NCBI GenBank assembly: GCA_001004085.1
Contig: LCQJ01000006.1
Span: 1,355 to 21,714 of the forward strand
DNA length: 20,360 nt
Direction of reading: 5' to 3'
DNA from: Parcubacteria group bacterium GW2011_GWA2_50_10b
GTDB taxonomy: Bacteria > Patescibacteriota > Minisyncoccia > Phycocordibacterales > Zambryskibacteraceae
Under the pieces are notes generated by a model that did no database searches, had not been told where the DNA came from, and worked only from the letters and a program-made list of their open reading frames with translations. This document shows, in pieces, positions 12,546 to 19,222 of the stretch. Both the position numbers and the translations under genes were made by a program. How positions within the stretch are numbered: the stretch's first letter is position 1; every line of letters starts with the position of its first letter.

Positions 12546-12551
12546 ATTATA
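12546..12551 (-). promoter_or_regulatory. -10 box of the homing endonuclease gene
   Basis: A perfect TATAAT on the minus strand, 6 nt before the GTG start, implying a leaderless transcript. A matching -35 is not clear. As no separate promoter is obvious before tRNA-Ser, this may also drive the two tRNAs. Confidence 0.45.
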
Positions 12552-12593
12552 GCATTTTTCGAGTTGATATATGCACACAGCTCAACAATAGAA

Positions 12594-12622
12594 TTGAGCT
12601 TTAAAAGCTAAAATGCTACTAT
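12594..12622 (+). promoter_or_regulatory. tRNA-Glu promoter
   Basis: TTGAGC (12594-12599), 17 nt, TACTAT (12617-12622); the expected start is near 12629, 7 nt before the tRNA. The -35 lies in the right arm of a small hairpin, AGCTCAA / TTGAGCT (12580-12600). Confidence 0.6.
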
Positions 12623-12635
12623 TATTCACGTTTAG

Positions 12636-12707
12636 GGCCCTATCGTCTATCGGTTAGGACATTACCTTTTCAAGGTAAGAAGCGGAGTTCGACTCTCCGT
12701 AGGGTCA
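12636..12707 (+). tRNA. tRNA-Glu (anticodon TTC)
   Basis: A 72-nt cloverleaf. Acceptor GGCCCTA pairs with TAGGGTC (one G-U). Anticodon stem TTACC/GGTAA with loop TTTTCAA gives TTC. T arm CGGAG/CTCCG with loop TTCGACT. Discriminator A; CAAAG follows, so CCA is not encoded. Divergent from the homing endonuclease gene. Confidence 0.95.
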
Positions 12708-12760
12708 CAAAGCGGAGCTTTGTGAGGCCGCAGGCTGACGAGCTGAGGCGAGGCCGCACA
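12706..12760. repeat. Hairpin plus GAGGCCGCA direct repeats after tRNA-Glu
   Basis: CACAAAGC (12706-12713) pairs with GCTTTGTG (12717-12724) across GGA, starting within the tRNA 3' end. GAGGCCGCA then occurs at 12724-12732 and 12750-12758, followed by CAAAAATTT. It may end or process the tRNA transcript. The word looks like a dispersed intergenic element rather than coding sequence. Confidence 0.55.
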
Positions 12761-12811
12761 AAAATTTAGCAAAGTTTTATGCCTGGCCATACTAGATTTG
12801 CATGCAAAGCA

Positions 12812-12817
12812 TACAAT
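12812..12817 (+). promoter_or_regulatory. -10 box of tsaD (leaderless geometry)
   Basis: TACAAT ends 5 nt before the tsaD ATG, and no Shine-Dalgarno is present. No good -35 at the right spacing. A 12-bp palindrome TTTGCATGCAAA (12797-12808) lies just upstream. Confidence 0.4.
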
Positions 12818-12822
12818 AATTT

Positions 12823-13929
12823 ATGAAAATTCTTTCCATAGAAACAAGCTGTGACGAGACGGCAGTCACCCTGCTCGAAATTGACGGCCCGCTCGATAAG
12901 CCGGATATCAAAGTCCTGGGCAACACCCTGCTTTCCCAAGTGGCTCTCCACGAGCAATACGGAGGCGTCTATCCAACGCTCGCCAAGCGCGAACACATAA
13001 AGAACTTACCCGTCCTCTTGGAAAAGACACTCCATGAGGCCGGGTGCGTAATGACCAATGACCAATATCCAATACCCAAAGAACTCGATTTTATTGCTGT
13101 TACCGCCGGACCAGGGCTTGAGCCGGCGCTCTGGGCCGGTATTACCTTTGCGGCCGAGTTGGGCAAACGCTGGGACAAACCGGTGGTGCCCGTCAATCAC
13201 ATGGAGGGGCATATATGGTCGGTTCTTTATACGGAACCAAAAATTTCTAATGACGAATTTCTAATTTCTAAAAAATTAGAGTTGCCGGCTCTGGCCCTAC
13301 TTGTATCTGGGGGGCATACGGAACTGGTTTTGGTCAAAGACTTCGGCCATTACCAAATCCTCGGCCGGACCCTCGACGACGCCGTAGGCGAAGCTTTCGA
13401 CAAAGCGGCTCGCATGCTCGGGCTCTCGTACCCGGGCGGGCCGAAACTCTCCAAACTGGCCTCAATATCCCGGGGAAAAAAGGGGTCGCTGGATTTTAAA
13501 CTGCCCAGCCCGATGCTCCATTCGGGCGACCTGAACTTCTCTTTTTCGGGGCTCAAGACCGCCGTGCTTTACAAACTGAGAGATGCCAAGAGGGATGACG
13601 AGGAATTCAAAGAAGACATGGCCAGAGCTTTCGAAGACGCCGCCGTGGCAGCGCTCGCGGGAAAGACCCGGACAGCGCTCGAAAACTTGGGTGATGAAAT
13701 CAAAACTTTAATCGTGGCCGGCGGCGTCTCCGCCAATACCCGGCTGATTTCGGAACTCGGCAAAATGCTCCGATCCTTCCCGGCGCTCGCCTTCCGCACT
13801 CCGGCAAGAATGCTGACCACCGACAACGCCGTGATGATTGGCATCGCCGCTTATGTGAGTGTCGTCAAGCGTCCGGAACTGCTTAAGGGCGGTGAAATCA
13901 GCGCCGAAGGCAACCTGACTTATTTATAG
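12823..13929 (+). CDS. tsaD: tRNA N6-adenosine threonylcarbamoyltransferase TsaD
   Basis: A 368-aa ASKHA-fold enzyme that transfers the threonylcarbamoyl group to A37 of tRNAs reading ANN codons, working with TsaB/TsaE/TsaC encoded elsewhere. Diagnostic features are MKILSIETSCDETAV at the start, the metal-binding histidines in VNHMEGH (H126, H130), SGGHTELVLV, LDDAVGEAFDKAARML and VAGGVSANTRL. Length is slightly above the usual 335-350 aa. Two stretches explain this, about residues 76-86 (CVMTNDQYPIP) and 138-152 (EPKISNDEFLISKK). Both are encoded by AT-rich DNA resembling intergenic words and appear to be in-frame additions in surface loops. The start follows a -10-like box by 5 nt. Confidence 0.95.
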   Translation: MKILSIETSCDETAVTLLEIDGPLDKPDIKVLGNTLLSQVALHEQYGGVYPTLAKREHIKNLPVLLEKTLHEAGCVMTNDQYPIPKELDFIAVTAGPGLEPALWAGITFAAELGKRWDKPVVPVNHMEGHIWSVLYTEPKISNDEFLISKKLELPALALLVSGGHTELVLVKDFGHYQILGRTLDDAVGEAFDKAARMLGLSYPGGPKLSKLASISRGKKGSLDFKLPSPMLHSGDLNFSFSGLKTAVLYKLRDAKRDDEEFKEDMARAFEDAAVAALAGKTRTALENLGDEIKTLIVAGGVSANTRLISELGKMLRSFPALAFRTPARMLTTDNAVMIGIAAYVSVVKRPELLKGGEISAEGNLTYL

Positions 13930-13966
13930 TGATTTATGGTGAGTTTATCGAACCAGCGTAGTCGAA

Positions 13967-16096
13967 CTATTTCTTAGTATCGGTCACCATTACTGTTCTG
14001 TTCTCAACTTCCTTGGTAACGGGTTCTTTTTCTTTCAATATTGATTTGGCTTTGGTCGTGCCTGAGACATACCATGTTTTGGCGGTCTCCCGGATGGCAG
14101 GGTGCTTGCCCAATACCCAGATTAAAGAGATTAGGAAGGCGACAAGGAGAGGCAGGAGCAAGCACCACAGCTCGAGAAGATAGGCCCCGACCCAGGCGAG
14201 GGCAATACCCGCGATAATTGTCCACCATTTGGCCCTGAATCTCTTAAGGACATTTTCCAGGGTGTCCTTATAAAGGACATTTTCCATGATGCTGCCTAAG
14301 ATATAAAGGACAATCAGGATAAGCAGGAATTGGTAGAGACACTTCACAGTATCTGCGACTGTATCTGGCCATGTGAAGAGGGCCACTGCCAGGCTTTCCG
14401 GTCGTTCTTTGTCCGGTTTGTCCGAAATTTGTCCTTTAGGGACATCGCTGCCTATGACCGGTATAGACGTGAGGGTGCTGGTGCCGGCGCCTTCTTTGTA
14501 GCCGCCCATTTCCTTGCTGATTGGTGCCTTGATGTCCTTTATAACCTGTGGATGGACATCGGGGATAGAACTGCCGCAGAGGATTTGGTTGATTTTGCCC
14601 AAAGTCCGAATATAGACATATCCCGTGGGCTGGTTAATGCCCCAGGGTGTCAGAATCTCGTCTTTATACCTTAACTGGAATTCGTTGACCGCTTGGCGGG
14701 TTGCTTCATCGAAAACACCGTTGACAGTCACGTAATCAAATTTTTCAAATACTTTCAGGAAAGCCTGAAGCTTGATGACTTGCATTGGGTCATTGCTATA
14801 ACCCATGCGCATATAACTCGAAAGGTAAGGGCAGAAATCGGATACGGTGGCAGCGCCAAGCACTTGACCGGGAGATGAACTCCCGCCACTTCTACTGCTT
14901 CCCCCGCCTCCACCGCCGCCTCCCCCTCCACCGCCACCCCCTCCGCCTCCGCTTTGATTAGTGATATTTAGAACTAATATTTCAGAATCAAGGCCGCCTA
15001 CGCATGTGTTCACGGCAAAAAGGGTGATATTAAATGTCCCAGATTGAGTTGGTGTCCCTGAAATAGTGTTATTCCCGCTATTGAAAGACAGGCCGGGAGG
15101 AAGATTAGTTGCGCTAAAGCTGGTTGCGGTCGTAGAAGAAGCTGTTATGGTATATGTATATGGCTGGCCGACTACCGCCGAGTCGGCAGTGACGGAGGTG
15201 ATTTGGGGAGCAGGGCAAGCTTCACCGACATCATCGGTCTCAAAGATGACGAGAGTCTGCTCTGGACGGGCGGTAGTCAAAACGATTGAACCGTCTGAAT
15301 TTGAATTTTGATTAAAGTTGAAGAAATCAAGGACATCGTTTACCGGTTGAGTATTTTGGTCATTATACTTCGCGATTTGCCAGTTAGCTCCCGTTACGGA
15401 AAGAGGAGAATAGCCGTATGCTCCAAATGCTAAATTATCATACGTAACGCAATCCGCGTCATTTTCGCTTGGCAGTATAAACCTCGCGTTTGTCGAAAAA
15501 GTGGCCGTTGTCCAGAGCTTTGTCTGGATCGTCGTAGTGCCAGTCCCTGTGTTTGAATCCAGGTTGATAGAGAATATTCCCGCTGGCAGTCCGGCCGTAG
15601 ATGTCGCGATGACATTATCTTTATCCGCCAGTATGAGACAGAAAGTGATTTTGCCTGTTGGGGCAGGAGGTGGTGGTGTGGGTGGCGGAGGAGTGGCCAC
15701 CAAGTTTATAACCACCGAATCACTAGCGGTGTTGCTGCCATTGGTGCAGTTGAGGGTCAGCGTGGTCGGTGTACCAACGGCCGGATACCAGGGGTGTCCG
15801 GAGTCAATCGGACCACCGCTGCCGGAAAGAGAAATGCCGGAATCACCGGTGGGAGCGGTGAGAGTACAAGCTGTGGCGCTGTCGGAAGTCCAGGTGTAAT
15901 TCCACGAATCACCATCGTTAATGGTCACCGGACCGTCGGAGCCGTTGGCCTTGATATCGGCGCTAATGGCCGCATAAGCAACTGGAATACCGATGGAGAA
16001 AACAGCCAGAGCCATATAGGTGGCCGCGGTGCGAACCAATATCTTCTTGATTTTCTGTTTTTTGGGGAAAAAGCCTTTCATGTCGTACCGACGCAT
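13967..16096 (-). CDS. Large surface protein: Ig-like domains, poly-Gly, peptidoglycan-binding domain, C-terminal membrane helices
   Basis: A 709-aa protein starting MRRYDMKGFF, with a GAGGT ribosome binding site 7 nt upstream. A signal peptide with a long basic start ends at about residue 43 (SIGIPVAYAA). Ig-like beta domain at about 44-132; Pro-rich linker (PPPPTPPPPAP); a second beta domain beginning KITFCLILADKD. A putative-Ig (He_PIG) domain is at about 298-383, with the hallmark LPPGLSFNSGNNTISGTPTQ. Then come 17 consecutive glycines (residues 383-399). A PG_binding_1-like domain follows (LQAFLKVFEKFDYVTVNGVF, about 425-480), then a linker and two to three transmembrane segments near the C-terminus (FLLILIVLYILG; IIAGIALAWVGAYLL; LLVAFLISLIWVLG). 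Probably wall- and membrane-attached and exposed, perhaps in host contact; the role is inference. Confidence 0.85.
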   Translation of the reverse strand: MRRYDMKGFFPKKQKIKKILVRTAATYMALAVFSIGIPVAYAAISADIKANGSDGPVTINDGDSWNYTWTSDSATACTLTAPTGDSGISLSGSGGPIDSGHPWYPAVGTPTTLTLNCTNGSNTASDSVVINLVATPPPPTPPPPAPTGKITFCLILADKDNVIATSTAGLPAGIFSINLDSNTGTGTTTIQTKLWTTATFSTNARFILPSENDADCVTYDNLAFGAYGYSPLSVTGANWQIAKYNDQNTQPVNDVLDFFNFNQNSNSDGSIVLTTARPEQTLVIFETDDVGEACPAPQITSVTADSAVVGQPYTYTITASSTTATSFSATNLPPGLSFNSGNNTISGTPTQSGTFNITLFAVNTCVGGLDSEILVLNITNQSGGGGGGGGGGGGGGGGGSSRSGGSSSPGQVLGAATVSDFCPYLSSYMRMGYSNDPMQVIKLQAFLKVFEKFDYVTVNGVFDEATRQAVNEFQLRYKDEILTPWGINQPTGYVYIRTLGKINQILCGSSIPDVHPQVIKDIKAPISKEMGGYKEGAGTSTLTSIPVIGSDVPKGQISDKPDKERPESLAVALFTWPDTVADTVKCLYQFLLILIVLYILGSIMENVLYKDTLENVLKRFRAKWWTIIAGIALAWVGAYLLELWCLLLPLLVAFLISLIWVLGKHPAIRETAKTWYVSGTTKAKSILKEKEPVTKEVENRTVMVTDTKK

Positions 16097-16143
16097 CAGT
16101 AGTACCTCAACCTACTTTTTTATTGATTAAAGTCAAGTTTTGT

Positions 16144-16180
16144 AAAGGACATTATTTTATCATTATGTCCTTTATTTTTT
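16144..16180 (+). terminator. Hairpin with T-run between the divergent surface gene and valS
   Basis: AAAGGACAT (16144-16152) and ATGTCCTTT (16165-16173) form a perfect 9-bp stem, followed by ATTTTTT. GTCCTTTAGGA then repeats the arm at 16181-16191. Terminator-like in form, but it lies upstream of valS where no plus-strand gene ends, so an attenuator of a longer valS transcript or a double-sided operator are alternatives. Confidence 0.45.
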
Positions 16181-16194
16181 GTCCTTTAGGATAC

Positions 16195-16223
16195 TTAAGC
16201 CGCGCATTCAAGCGTGGTATTAT
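16195..16223 (+). promoter_or_regulatory. Likely valS promoter (extended -10)
   Basis: TGGTATTAT gives an extended -10 (TATTAT at 16218-16223) with a weak TTAAGC -35 (16195-16200) at 17 nt. The start would fall about 4 nt before the valS ATG. Confidence 0.45.
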
Positions 16224-16233
16224 TAGAAGACGC

Positions 16234-18300
16234 ATGAATGATAAGTTTCTTAAACCGTATAATCCCGAAGAGGTCGAGTCAAGGATATACAAACTTTGGG
16301 AAGAAAGCGGCTTTTTTAATCCTGACAATCTCCCCGAAAGGCACCGTGAGCCTTTTGCCATTGTCATGCCGCCACCGAACGCCAATGGCGACCTCCATGC
16401 GGGCCATTCTCTGGTCATCACCATTGAAGACATTCTGACCCGTTACAAAAGAATGCGGGGATTCAAAGCCTTGTGGATACCGGGGGCGGACCATGCCGGT
16501 TTCGAAACGCAGGTCGTTTACGAAAAGAAGCTTGAGAAAGAAGGGCGGACCAGGTTCGGTATGGACCCGAAAGAACTTTACGGCGAAATTCTCCAATTCA
16601 CGCTGGACAACAAAGCGGGCATGGAAGCTCAGGTCAAAGCATTGGGAGCCTCGTGTGATTGGTCGCGAGAGAAATTCACTCTTGACCCGGATGTGGTTGA
16701 GAAAACGCAAAAGACGTTCGTTAAAATGTTTGATGAGGGACTCATCTATCGCGGCAAGCGGGCCATCAACTGGTGCTCGAAACACCAGACTTCCCTTTCG
16801 GATGTTGAAACGGAATCGGTGGAGGAAGCGACGCCGTTTTATTATTTCAAGTACGGACCTTTTGAAATCGGTACCGTCCGCCCGGAAACCAAATTTGGAG
16901 ACAAGTACGTTGTCATGCATCCGGATGACCAGCGCTATTCACAATACAAGCACGGGCAAACCTTGGAAGTAGAGTGGATAAACGGGCCCATTACCGCCAC
17001 CGTTATCAAAGATGAAGTGGTCGATATGGACTTTGGCTCGGGTGTGATGACCATCACGCCCTGGCATTCGCAAGTGGATTTTGAAATCGCCCAGAGGCAC
17101 AAACTAGACGTGGAGCAGATTATAGACTGGCGCGGCAAACTGTTGCCCATCGCCGAAGAATTCGCCGGCATGAATATCAAAGATGCCCGGCCGAAAATCG
17201 TCGAGAAACTCAAAACGAAAGGCTTGCTCGTGAAAGTTGATGAAAGCTATAAAAACGTGGTGAAGAGATGCTACAAATGCTTAACCGTCATCGAACCGCA
17301 GGTCAAAGACCAGTGGTTCGTGAAAATGGCGCCGTTGGCCAAGATGGCCCTTGAGTCGGTCGACAAAGGAGAAATCAGGTTCATCCCGGACAATTACGAA
17401 AAGATTTTCCGCTATTGGATGAACAACACCATCGACTGGAATATTTCGCGCCAGATTGTCTGGGGTATTCCCATCCCGGCCTGGTTCAAAGATGGAGAAG
17501 TCCGTGCCGGCCTGGAGAAGCCGGCCGAAGACTGGGAACGGGACCCTGACACCTTCGATACCTGGTTTTCCAGCGGTCAGTGGCCGCTTATGGTAACCGG
17601 TTTCCCTGATGGCAAAGATTTCAAGACCTTTTATCCGACCGACGTAATGGAGACCGGCCAGGACCTAATCTTTAAATGGATACCTCGCATGGTCATCTTC
17701 GGCCTCTATCTTGCCAGCAAAGCGCCGTTTAGCAGCGTTTATTTAAACGGTATGGTCAACGACGCCCAGGGCAAGAAGATGAGTAAGTCCAAAGGCAACG
17801 TTATCAATCCCCTTACGCTTACCAATAAATACGGAACGGACGCTTTGCGCATGGCTCTTATCGTCGGTAATACGCCGGGCACAGACCTTTCGCTCCGCGA
17901 AGACAAGGTCAAGGGTTACAAGAATTTCGCCAATAAAGTCTGGAACGTCAGCCGCTTCGTCTTGTCGCAGCAAAACGAGGGTGAGCTCAAAAAGGAGCTG
18001 GTCGAGGAATTCGAAGCTCTCGCGAAAGACCTGACGATAGACATGGACAACTACCGATTTTATATTGCCGCCGAAAAACTCTATCATTACATCTGGCATC
18101 GCTTGGCCGACCAAATTATCGAAGAAAGCAAGGGTAAGCCGGAATACGGCGCGACGCTTTATTACCTCCTCGAGCATTCACTTAAATTGCTCCACCCATT
18201 CATGCCGTTTATCACCGAAGAAATCTGGCAGGAAATTCATAAATCCAGAATCTTAAATCCTAAATCTACTTTATTGATGATAGAAACTTGGCCATCATGA
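16234..18300 (+). CDS. valS: Valyl-tRNA synthetase (short form)
   Basis: A 688-aa class I synthetase that charges tRNA-Val, for example the one at 11567-11639. HIGH appears as HAGH (55-58) in NGDLHAGHSLV, and KMSKS is at 515-519 (KKMSKSKGNVINP). The inserted editing domain is present (TVRPETKFGDKYVVMHPDDQ, ITPWHSQVDFEI), where bacterial ValRS usually has TTRPET and TPAHDPNDF. A helical anticodon-binding domain occupies about 555-680. The usual C-terminal coiled-coil arm of about 100-200 residues is missing. The start at 16234 (MNDKFLKPYNPEEVE) fits the family; the longer frame from 16123 runs through a hairpin and is rejected. Near the C-terminus, HKSRILNPKSTLL is encoded by an AT-rich word resembling intergenic DNA. 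Confidence 0.95.
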   Translation: MNDKFLKPYNPEEVESRIYKLWEESGFFNPDNLPERHREPFAIVMPPPNANGDLHAGHSLVITIEDILTRYKRMRGFKALWIPGADHAGFETQVVYEKKLEKEGRTRFGMDPKELYGEILQFTLDNKAGMEAQVKALGASCDWSREKFTLDPDVVEKTQKTFVKMFDEGLIYRGKRAINWCSKHQTSLSDVETESVEEATPFYYFKYGPFEIGTVRPETKFGDKYVVMHPDDQRYSQYKHGQTLEVEWINGPITATVIKDEVVDMDFGSGVMTITPWHSQVDFEIAQRHKLDVEQIIDWRGKLLPIAEEFAGMNIKDARPKIVEKLKTKGLLVKVDESYKNVVKRCYKCLTVIEPQVKDQWFVKMAPLAKMALESVDKGEIRFIPDNYEKIFRYWMNNTIDWNISRQIVWGIPIPAWFKDGEVRAGLEKPAEDWERDPDTFDTWFSSGQWPLMVTGFPDGKDFKTFYPTDVMETGQDLIFKWIPRMVIFGLYLASKAPFSSVYLNGMVNDAQGKKMSKSKGNVINPLTLTNKYGTDALRMALIVGNTPGTDLSLREDKVKGYKNFANKVWNVSRFVLSQQNEGELKKELVEEFEALAKDLTIDMDNYRFYIAAEKLYHYIWHRLADQIIEESKGKPEYGATLYYLLEHSLKLLHPFMPFITEEIWQEIHKSRILNPKSTLLMIETWPS

Positions 18301-18370
18301 TGAATCCCGTACGAAATTTCCGTTATATAATGACTATGGTTTATAAGTTGCGTTTATTTCGTACGGGATG
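18300..18370 (+). repeat. Inverted repeat ATCCCGTACGAAAT enclosing the prsW start (copy 1)
   Basis: ATCCCGTACGAAAT (18304-18317) and ATTTCGTACGGGAT (18356-18369) are exact complements with a 38-nt AT-rich loop. The prsW ATG uses the last two bases of the right arm plus the next G. The left arm is preceded by ATGA, so ATGAATCCCGTACGAAAT is identical to the copy at 19149. TATAAT occurs in the loop (18326-18331) without a good -35. Confidence 0.85.
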
Positions 18371-19066
18371 AACTTCCAGACCATTTTCTACGCGCTCCTA
18401 GGCGGCATTCTGCCGGCCCTGCTCTGGCTTTCTTTCTGGCTGCGCGAAGACAGGAAGCATCCGGAACCGAAGGGCCTCATCGGCAAGACCTTTCTTTTCG
18501 GCATGCTCACCGTCATCCTGGTGCTGCCGTTCCAGAAAGGCGTGGATGCCGTTTTCCCGGACCTGATGCTGCCGGCCATCTTTCTCTGGGCGGTTTTGGA
18601 GGAATGTTTCAAATTCGCGGCCGGTTATTTCGGCGGCATTCATACTGTTGAGGATAATGAGCCGGTTGACCCGATTATCTACATGATTACCGCTGCCCTA
18701 GGGTTCGTGGCGCTCGAAAACACACTCTTCATCCTCGGGCCACTCTTGGGAGAAGACGTGCCGGGGAGCATCATCACCGGCAATCTGCGCTTCATCGGAG
18801 CAAGCCTCCTCCATGTCATCACTTCCGGCTTCATCGGGGTCTCTTTGGCCTTTACTTTCTACAAACCATTCCACACACGCCTGGCTGCGATTCTCTCGGC
18901 GCTCATCGCGGCCATCGCCTTGCACACGATTTTCAACATACTCATCCTCAAATGGGGAGATGCCGGTACCATGATTTCTTTCGTCTCCGTCTGGGCCGGT
19001 GTGGTGCTACTATTGTTCTCTTTTGAGATCGCCAAAGCATTGCACGGCAGGAATCCTGGGGTATAA
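18368..19066 (+). CDS. PrsW-family intramembrane metalloprotease
   Basis: A 232-aa multi-pass membrane protein with about seven hydrophobic segments. PrsW/CAAX-like protease motifs are all present: EExxK in LEECFKF (E78, E79, K82), GFVALEN (E117, N118), a histidine in LLHVITSGFIG (H149) and a second in ALHTIFN (H186). In Bacillus, PrsW cleaves anti-sigma factor RsiW at site 1 during envelope stress; the substrate here is unknown. The only ATG start, 18368, is embedded in the right arm of the preceding inverted repeat, with no Shine-Dalgarno. The stop TAA shares its last base with another inverted repeat at 19066. The gene is followed by hsp20, suggesting a stress-related pair. Confidence 0.9.
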   Translation: MNFQTIFYALLGGILPALLWLSFWLREDRKHPEPKGLIGKTFLFGMLTVILVLPFQKGVDAVFPDLMLPAIFLWAVLEECFKFAAGYFGGIHTVEDNEPVDPIIYMITAALGFVALENTLFILGPLLGEDVPGSIITGNLRFIGASLLHVITSGFIGVSLAFTFYKPFHTRLAAILSALIAAIALHTIFNILILKWGDAGTMISFVSVWAGVVLLLFSFEIAKALHGRNPGV

Positions 19067-19135
19067 CCCCCACACCTATCTTTCGGCGCTTCAAATGTTA
19101 ATAAGACTGATTGATAAAAAGATAGGTGTGGGGGT
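19066..19135. repeat. Inverted-repeat element, copy 3 of ACCCCCACACCT family
   Basis: ACCCCCACACCTATCTTT (19066-19083) and AAAGATAGGTGTGGGGGT (19118-19135) with a 34-nt loop. The first 16 bases of the arm match copy 1 at 8267 exactly. The first base is the last base of the prsW stop codon. ATAATTAAAT follows. Confidence 0.85.
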
Positions 19136-19148
19136 ATAATTAAATAAT

Positions 19149-19222
19149 ATGAATCCCGTACGAAATAGTCGTAGTACCTCTGTACGGAGATTAAAAATTA
19201 ACAATTAATTTCGTACGGGATG
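19149..19222 (+). repeat. Inverted repeat ATCCCGTACGAAAT enclosing the hsp20 start (copy 2)
   Basis: Arms at 19153-19166 and 19208-19221 are exact complements and identical to the prsW copy; the loop is 41 nt and unrelated in sequence to copy 1. The loop holds TCTGTACGGAGA and an AT-rich end. The hsp20 ATG (19220-19222) lies in the right arm, and an in-frame TAA at 19199 excludes an upstream start. If folded in mRNA, the stem would sequester the start codon. Confidence 0.85.

Noticed and set aside
16144..16233. T-box upstream of valS
   Set aside because: No specifier loop, T-box sequence or antiterminator pairing could be found in about 90 nt.
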